Shown here piece after piece: positions 57,124 through 64,000 of a stretch of DNA of 64,000 nucleotides. Below the pieces are notes generated by a model. The model searched no databases. It was not told the origin of the DNA and saw only the letters and a program-made list of their open reading frames with translations. The position numbers were made by a program, and so were the translations under genes. The stretch is from positions 3,596,001-3,660,000 of the forward strand of contig JAHLEZ010000001.1 of NCBI GenBank assembly GCA_020726505.1, written 5' to 3'. Position 1 is the first letter of the stretch. Every line of letters starts with the position of its first letter. Source of the DNA: Leptodontidium sp. MPI-SDFR-AT-0119. Its lineage: Eukaryota > Ascomycota > Leotiomycetes > Helotiales > Leptodontidiaceae.

Positions 57124-57945
57124 ATGGCATCAACAGCCCACCCCTCCTTCCCCCAACGGCCCTACTCCTCTACAATCCACGGCAAACTCCCTGAACGAGC
57201 AGCAAATGCATTTGGCGGCTCCTCCCATCCAGCAGGGCGAGACGCGGCGCGCGCAGAGCGCGAGCGGGCGCAAAGGGAGAACAAAGAACCTGAAGTACCA
57301 CCAGTGACAGACGATCAAAAAGAAGAGATAAACGAAGCTGTACGTCTACATACATACACATACCTCCGTCCCTCGATTCAATACCGCCCAAACCGTAAAT
57401 CAGAAGTCCGTAGTCCATGCTAATCCGATGATGTATCTATACAGTTCACCCTCTTCGACCTAGACAAAGACCACCGAATCGACTACCACGAATTCAAAGT
57501 CGCCCTCAAAGCCCTCGGCTTCGACCTCCCCAAACCCGAGATCCTCACCCTCCTAACCCAGCACGGCGTTCCCCCCTTGACACCCCCCACCCCTATCCCC
57601 TCCCAAACATCAGCACGGCACCAAATCGCGCTCGCAAACGCCAACAACCCCAATCCGAACGACCCTGTGCCCCCAGGACGGCTGACCCTCACGCTGCCGA
57701 GTTTCCAGACTATAGCGGCGAAGTTGATCAGCGAGCGGGATCCGAGGGATGAGATTATGCGGGCGTTTGCGCTGTTTGATGCTGATGGGAAGGGGATGAT
57801 TAGTTTGGATGATTTGAGGAGGGTAGCGAGGGAATTGGGTGAGGGGCTTGAGGATGAGGAGTTGTTGGCTATGATTGAGGAGTTTGATTTGGAGGGGAAG
57901 GGGGGCGTGGGGAGGGAGGAGTTTTTGGGGATTTGTATGGGTTGA
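57124..57945 (+). CDS. CDC31: Centrin (Cdc31)
   Basis: Two exons, 57124-57339 and 57445-57945, 238 aa (105-nt intron). A basic N-terminal extension of about 65 residues precedes the first EF-hand (FTLFDLDKDHRIDYHEFKVA), which has a full calcium loop. The place of EF-hand 2 holds a Pro/Asn-rich insertion of about 40 residues (PPLTPPTPIPSQTSARHQIA onward) and no calcium loop. EF-hand 3 (ALFDADGKGMISLDDLRRVA) is good, and EF-hand 4 (FDLEGKGGVGREEF) is near-canonical. Between them, RRVARELGEGLEDEELLAMI is a centrin hallmark. Cdc31 works in spindle pole body duplication and in the TREX-2 mRNA export complex, which meets the nuclear pore built by the adjacent gene's product; the adjacency itself may be chance. 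Confidence 0.9.
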
Positions 57946-58640
57946 GTTGAGCTCGTCTACCTTGGTGGGCGGATGGGTGGTTGGCTGTGTTGAGAGTATA
58001 ATTACTAGATCCCAGTTGTGAATTTTGGTATGCTAAGATGAAGGGATGAAGAAAGGGTGGGAAAAGGGCAAGATGCCTTTCTTATCTGGGTTTTATCTGC
58101 ATGTTTTGGTACTTTACAAGGAGCGAGGAGTCTAGGCGCTGTGGTTGTTAAAATCCATGCGTAAATGTATGGAAGATTCTCTCTCCCTCTCACGGCACAA
58201 GACGAAAAATAAAATGAAAATCACCGAGGCAGGAGCGTCATTCTATGATCAAAACAAAAGTAGGATATGCCATCGCTCGTGAATTTGGTTCACCTGCCTC
58301 AATCTAAACACAACGAACAATAGTTAGGTAGGTAGATAAGGTAGGTAGGTAGGTCGGTCGGTCGGTAAACGGAAGGAAAAAAGAACCCCAAGCCATCATT
58401 CCATCATGCCACTCCTCCTGCCCTCTTCAGAAGAAGAAAAAAAAGGTCCGTTCCTATCCCAGCGAAGTGTATCATTTGCACGCCTGCTTGAAAGAATAAC
58501 AGGACGCATGCTGTGTCTCCCCCCTCTCAAATCCATATGAATGAAGGTGTAGCTTCAACCTCCCCTCGCTCTTCTCATCTCACATCAACATCATCTCGTG
58601 TTCCTGCCTTCCCTCCCCCCCTTTCTCCAACTAAATCATC
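57946..58640. other. Convergent intergenic with (TAGG)n repeat
   Basis: 3' flanks of centrin and epsin. A TAGG/TCGG tetranucleotide repeat lies at about 58323-58366. No gene. Confidence 0.5.
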
Positions 58641-60457
58641 CTAGAACTGAATCAAATCACCCCCAGGCCCATTGTTCTGCGGTCTTTGGCCAAATGGGTT
58701 CGCGTTCTGCTGTTGAGAGCCATATCCACCACCAAAGCCATTGGACATACCAGCTGGTCCAGTCGCTGCTGGCATTTGGTGCCCTGCAGCTCCATATTGT
58801 GTTTGTGGCATCCCGGTGTATTGGTTCTGCAAGAAAGGGTTTGTGCCAGTTTGTTGGCCGGTAAGTCGTCCAAGTCCTGCGCCTGCGCTGTTGACAAATG
58901 TGCCAGGTGCGGTGTGCTGAGCTGGAATTCTCATCTCGCCAGTGTTACCGAATGTGTCCATACCATCACCACTTGAGAGAAGAGCGTTGAGTCTTGCGTG
59001 GTGGGGATCTTGTTCCTTGGGAGGTGGCTGGAATGAAGCGATTGGGTTGTAGGAATTATTGAAGGTGGCAGTCTTCTGCTCTTGGAGCGTGGAGAGAGAT
59101 GGCTTGGTTGGAGTTGCGGTTTGAGGACGAGCAAAGCTTGTCGCAAAAGGATTATTAGATCCGGTAGGTGTTGGCTTCATGGCCATAGGCTGGGAGTTAG
59201 TAGCCCATGGGTTGTTCGTGCTGGCAGGAATAAGAGGCTCTGGTTGTTGTTGGACTTGTTGGAATTGGTTCTGCTGGCCATATGGATTGAAGCTTGTCTG
59301 TTGTGGCTGCAATTGCTGCTGTTGTTGCTGTTGACCATAGGGGTCAAAGCCGGTTGGCTGAGCTCCAAATCCGTTCGAGTACCCATTTTGATAACCCGTT
59401 GGCTGCTGCTGCTGTTGTGGCTGTTGGTAGCCGGTGTACATGTTGTTCATGTAGCCAGTTTGTTGCTGCTGCATGTTTGGGTCAATTGGATTGCCTGCCC
59501 AGTCCACCTGGGTTTGTTGCTGATAACCCTGATTGAAGCCGGTAGCCTGAGCAGTCTGGATAGGATCGTCGTCGAACAGACTTGCTGCATTCTGGTCCTC
59601 CAGCTCTCTCCGCCTGAGCTCTTCCTCTTCCTTGCTCAATTTGATGGCCTTTGCAAGATCATCATCTTCAGGCTCTCCATTTCGACTTTGTCGCTTCTTC
59701 CGGTCCTCTTCTTCCTGGTATTTGCTGGCTTCGATGGCCAACTTGTACTCGGCATCTTCTTCATCCGCGCGCTGGGCACGTTGTGGGCGGGTATTTCGAC
59801 GCTGGGGCTGCTGATGATCCTGAGGGCCAAATTCCTCGATACCAGTAACTCTCGATTTCCAGTTCTTGCGGTCACTACGCTCAGCTCGTAGTCTCTCCTC
59901 GTCCAGGATGAGTGAGGTCAACTCCTTTGCAGACACCCGCACTGAAACCCAGTTAGTCAGATTCCGCCTAAGCATTCCTGAACTGATTCCTACCATTCTG
60001 CCCAACATCCCGACCGTCTTCATCGATGTACTGGAACTCTCTCAAAGTCTTGATGATGTAAATGTTTTTATGCGCCCAGGTGACAACCAATTCCGAACCT
60101 TCGTGGAGACAGTAGTCCAGAACCTTGAGAGCCTTCAAAACGTGGCGCCAGTTCTTTCCCTTATCGTTCAATCGCTTGTCCAGCATATCCATGATCTCGT
60201 AGAATTCGTTCGACCTATATGGCGCCTATTAGATGATGACCACTTTCAGCGAGCATTCTTGCGTACGAATTGAAGGTCATCTGGGCAATCTCGCTCATCT
60301 CCGTCCCCGTAGGTCCCCACGGATCATTGCTGGTCGCTATTGGAAGTTAGCAATAGTCAACAGAGAAAGTAAATATTTCCGTACCATTCCGGACCTTCAC
60401 CTGGACTGAGGAGTAGCCCTTCGTCACATTCTTGACGCTTCTGATGACCTTCGACAT
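58641..60457 (-). CDS. ENT1: Epsin (ENTH-domain clathrin adaptor)
   Basis: Exons 60457-60385, 60336-60267, 60214-59994 and 59941-58641 give 554 aa. The ENTH domain opens MSKVIRSVKNVTKGYSSVQV and includes SNDPWGPTGTEMSEIAQMTF, NWRHVLKALKVLDYCLHEGS and FQYIDEDGRDVGQNVRVSA; it binds PI(4,5)P2. Two ubiquitin-interacting motifs follow (DEEDAEYKLAIEASKYQEEE and DDDLAKAIKLSKEEEELR), then a Gln-rich region with NPF/NPY-type EH-binding motifs (NPFATS, NPFLQN, NPFGQR). The protein ends GGDLIQF, a C-terminal clathrin box. The order and length match yeast Ent1/Ent2, which act in endocytosis at the plasma membrane. Gln-rich coding repeats (QQQQQ) are present and may vary in length. Confidence 0.93.
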
Positions 60458-63400
60458 GTTTGCGACGGGAATGAGGAGCGCTTATTGTAAATGGCGGATT
60501 CGACGGTGAGAGGTATTCGGATATCACGGTCGCAAACGATGACCGAAGTCCTGAACGATGGCAAATTGGTCCAGGTATGAAGTCGTAACCCGTACCACTA
60601 TCTTGAGTTGAGGTGTCGTCGTCCGCAGTCGCTTGGTGGACACAGCGGGATGGTCAACGTAGAGCCCCGCACCGATTAAACAGACAATGAAAGATTATTA
60701 GAAGGAAAGAGTGAGCAGGCGCGAGCAGGATGAGATGGAACCGGGTGTTTCAATGGTTGTGGGAAGGCATAATCACTCGGGTTGGGCGCTTTTAATGCGA
60801 AAGGTTGGCTGTGACGACGAGGTTGAAGGCAAGAGGCGCTAGAAGTCATCAGCATGCGCAGCGCCAAGACTTGAGGGAGGAGAGAGGGCCGCATTTCCAC
60901 CTCACTGATTCACGCAGGCGGACGGGCATGCGAATGACATCAAATTCACACCAAGCTTGTTCATCCTCCTAGGCTTTCTACGGTACGGGATATATGGGTT
61001 CCTGTCTCTTCTTTTCTTCTTCTGAGTTTATTTCTCTGCTTCTGATCGTCTATCTGGTTGTTTGTCATACTTTTGGGTATTTGATAGCCAAGTGGCAAAT
61101 GGCTTGGCTAAGATTCCACAGAGCCTTCTCTCCAGCCTTCCATTCTCTCAGTTCCGTCTGGCCCGCGCAGAGAGCCTCGTCGGGTGCCAGACTAATCGTG
61201 ATGTCTTGAGCAATCCCCGAATAGTGTCATATCCAGCCTGATGATTCCAATGATAAGATTCAATAGAGCTCTGTCTGCTCTGCTCGTACCAGTCACGTTT
61301 TCGTTTCAAGCAGTCTATGAAATGGAGTCATTCTTGTTAACTTTCCGTTCTCAACGTTCCATGCTAGTTGCCTACGATATTGTACACTGTGGTAAACAAC
61401 ATCAATCCCAACGTAGTTCTTCTTGTTGCTCGTTCTCCTCGACGAATGATTTCCTGCACCAAATTCGATCTGTCCTGTGGTCTGCCCGCAAAATAGACCA
61501 CTCATCAGCGCCTTTGAATATCCCTTGTAGCTATTGTTTGGGAGAAGTGGTTCGATTTCGTAGTTAGTTGGAGCCGTTCTGCAGTTCCAGTCCAAGGAAA
61601 ACTCATACGCAAATTTCCTGCTGTTTAGGTGGCATTTGGTGACTTTCCATTATACTAGTAGACTTAGGAACGATTCGATAGCAGTGTTTTCGCAGAACCA
61701 CGCCTCCGAACGATCTTCTACAGTGCAGCAGTCGGTGTTGTTATGGAGAGAAGTTGAAGCTCGTCTTATCTGGGCCAAAAAAGCTGCTAGAAAAGCGGTC
61801 CATGCTTCGCTCTTGGTCAGTAGAGAGCGGAGTTTCAATAACCTCCAATTCTATCTCAACCTCACAGTACAATCCATCACACCTACAAAAGCCCAGTTTA
61901 CGCTATGTTCGTCACGTTTTAACTGCACAGTTGGAACTCTATCGATCCTAAAATCTCGGCAGTATGACACAATCATATCCACAATTACAAGTCTCGAAAG
62001 TATCGAATTTTACTATGTATGCGCTCTGAAAAACTCTACACCAAAAGAAGAAACTTCGTTCACTCGATCGAAGCCTTCAATAATTCTAGTATATACGGCA
62101 GGCCTGTTTTAATTCAGCAACTCAACTTCCATACGGTTCGAACTTCCAGTCTCGTACAACTCGGCCAAACAGCACCTTCATCCGGCAAGCGTGTCTTGGA
62201 ATCACACGGCTATTCTGGGAAAGCATCCTACTGCAGACTCCACCAACATACATCGGAGAATTTGCGAGGTAACTTTCAGATCCCAGGTTGAACGCCACCA
62301 TCTCAGGATTTGAAATGAAAGTCTTAAAAGTCCAACTTTAGACAAGAAGTTGCTGTGCCGTCTCTTCTCTTCTGGAAGGGTAAAGGAAGTTTGGGACCGC
62401 CACCAACCACTCTAATGGAACGTTGAGGTTACACCCAACGGGATCTATTTTCGTCTCCAGGTCTTACCGTCTTTAGAGCCAGTGAGGCGAATACCGATCA
62501 CGAGATAAGTCCCATCCACCTCCTTGCAGTAGGTACAGTACCTCCAGGCAGGGTCTTCTGAGAGTGCCGTCATCTACACTTTCATGCCCGTTAGTACATT
62601 AACTTAAGGTGCCAATGCAATCAACACTTGGGAGTACCACCAAGGCCAACATGACACAAGTCCTTGGAGAGGATGGCAAATGGCAATCGACCAGCCAGCC
62701 TTCTCTGCAGGTCTTCGTGTGCCTGTGCCGGGTGAGAGACAGCCGATGAGTGGCTGGCTCCTACAATTAGACACCTCCACGGTCTACCTGACTTTCCTGC
62801 CGTACCTTACGGAATCACACTTCCACACCCATCCATGCCTTGCACTCCACAATATGTGCTCTGCTGTACTGCAAGGTGAGCATCGAATGATGGTGGAAAG
62901 CTTATTTCGCTTCTGTATGAGTCGGTTGTGATAGTGATAGCTGCCCGCCCTACAGTAGCCTCCCTCTGTGATCTGGCTCATCCTCACCACCCGCTCCTCT
63001 CCCTCGCCCCATCACAATCTTTCGCATGAAGGTTGAAGGTGATAAGCGCCCTGTCGCTCTGCTACCGCTCCGTCCCGCCGCCTAATTGGACGAGGGCTGG
63101 GCAGCCAAAGCAAGGCTACCCACATGTCACGCCGCCGAGCCAATCATCAAGTGTGCCAAAAATGGAAACCCCCGTCTGTGCATGCCACTAGTAGCACCCC
63201 CTGCCCTGCCCGTACAGCAAGCAAGCAGCATTAGATTTCTTCCCTTCCCTCGATGGCAGCAGGAGCAGGGGTCTCAAGGAGGCCATTAAACTGGCCGGAA
63301 CCCCTCCATCAACTGTCTGTCTTGGGCTGCCGTTCTCGTTTTGTTCTTCAACGACGAGCCTCAATCTTCTCTCATCCTGCTCAGTTTGGGACCAGATGTG

Positions 63401-63553
63401 TTCAGGCCAGAGTCGTCGCCGCCAGACGAAGCTCAGAGCCCTCCACTGGGTATAGAGCGCCTAACCGAACGGACAGGACAGGACAGGACAGGACAGGACA
63501 GGAGAGGCTCAAGGAGTGTGTGTCTATTTTAAGAGACGAACGAGACCGTTATC
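60458..63553. other. 3.1-kb gene-free stretch
   Basis: 5' region of epsin, then unrecognised sequence. Frames at 61636-62112 and elsewhere lack motifs and intron signals. No tRNA A/B boxes with proper spacing were seen. The pentanucleotide repeat near the right end is listed separately. Confidence 0.4.
63470..63502. repeat. (ACAGG)n pentanucleotide repeat
   Basis: Six near-perfect ACAGG units lie about 50 bases before the ATG of the last gene, so probably within its 5' leader or core promoter. Confidence 0.85.
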
Positions 63554-64000
63554 ATGGCGACATTGCGAGAGGCAGCTCGTCGACGCTTGAATCTGGATCC
63601 GTTGACAACCTCACTCAACTTACCTCAACACCAGCCTCACCATCAGACACCCAGCTCGGCTCTATCATCGACGTCTCTGAGTGCTCCGTTTGGATATAAC
63701 CCGTCATCGTTCACTCCAGTCAGTGCGGTCAGGACGTCCGCTTACAACCCTGCGCAATGGTCGAATTCGCCCAGTGTCACTCCAGACAGCAGCAGTCATC
63801 TCTCTTCGGGACACTCGTCAGCACGGCCTCAAGATGTAGAAAGTATGCATTATCTCTTTCTTTATTCGAAATGTTACTTCGTCGACTGTTGTGTTGTCTA
63901 CATATAGTCGTGGATGTGGAGAGGCTGACTAGCTTCCCTTACCTTAGGTACCCCACCCCCTCCGCCTTACAGTCCCCCAAGGTCACAACGAACGTCGATG
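63554..64000 (+). CDS. 5' end of an unidentified fungal gene (runs off window)
   Basis: Exon 1 is 63554-63842 and exon 2 starts at 63948 and continues past the edge (GTATGC donor, CCTTAG acceptor, phase kept). It encodes MATLREAARRRLNLDPLTTS, a Ser/Pro/His-rich disordered stretch (APFGYNPSSFTPVSAVRTSA), and after the splice ESTPPPPPYSPPRSQRTSM. The PPPPPY element could be a WW-domain ligand. Only 114 residues are visible, without any folded domain, so the family cannot be told. Confidence 0.7.

Noticed and set aside
61636..62112. 158-codon plus-strand frame
   Set aside because: Begins at a weak context, has no motif and no homology I recognise; probably chance.
62131..62150. GGTTCGAACTTCC, resembling a tRNA B box
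   Set aside because: No A box, acceptor stem or anticodon stem at the right distance.

Overview
The window looks like nuclear DNA of a filamentous ascomycete. Genes carry short introns (about 45-160 nt, a few longer) with GTRNGY donors and CTRAY-like branch sites. Proteins of typical fungal type are present: a PF11951-type transcription factor, IRS4, FMP27, LIG4, a Nup98-Nup96 precursor, epsin and Cdc31. Several models look most like Leotiomycetes (Helotiales), but that placement is my inference. There is no bacterial operon structure, and I saw no tRNA, 5S rRNA or CRISPR array. Exon boundaries below were worked out by eye from splice signals and reading phase.

Left part (1-16.5 kb): accessory and partly decayed. 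It holds the 3' end of a membrane glycoprotein gene, a dead pogo-type transposase fragment, a tail-anchored heme-oxygenase-like gene, a divergent 2EXR/F-box-like gene, a flavin monooxygenase pseudogene with three frame-breaking lesions, an unidentified coding-like remnant, a small secreted eight-cysteine protein gene (two exons), a PF11951-type regulator, and a 5'-truncated stop-riddled relic of a siderophore-type MFS transporter.

Middle (16.8-38 kb): conserved housekeeping genes. FMP27/BLTP2 (bridge-like lipid transfer) is an intronless 8.8-kb gene. It is followed by a secreted M28 metallopeptidase, IRS4 (EH domain), an uncharacterised Ser-rich fungal protein, and a 3.8-kb gene-free stretch with microsatellites.

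Right part (38-64 kb): DNA ligase IV (with a probable GC-AG intron), a divergent pair of small cysteine-rich genes sharing the same N-terminal cysteine spacing, a three-exon single-pass membrane protein, a CxxC-finger/AT-hook protein, the Nup98-Nup96 precursor, centrin Cdc31, an ENTH epsin, and the 5' end of an unidentified gene running off the right edge.

The genes do not form one pathway. The functional groups are membrane traffic and lipid transfer (FMP27, IRS4, epsin), nucleus and genome (LIG4, Nup98-96, Cdc31, AT-hook protein), and secreted or accessory functions (M28 peptidase, small cysteine-rich proteins). The most unusual items are the paired MC-CPC cysteine-rich genes and the cluster of recently dead genes in the first 16 kb.
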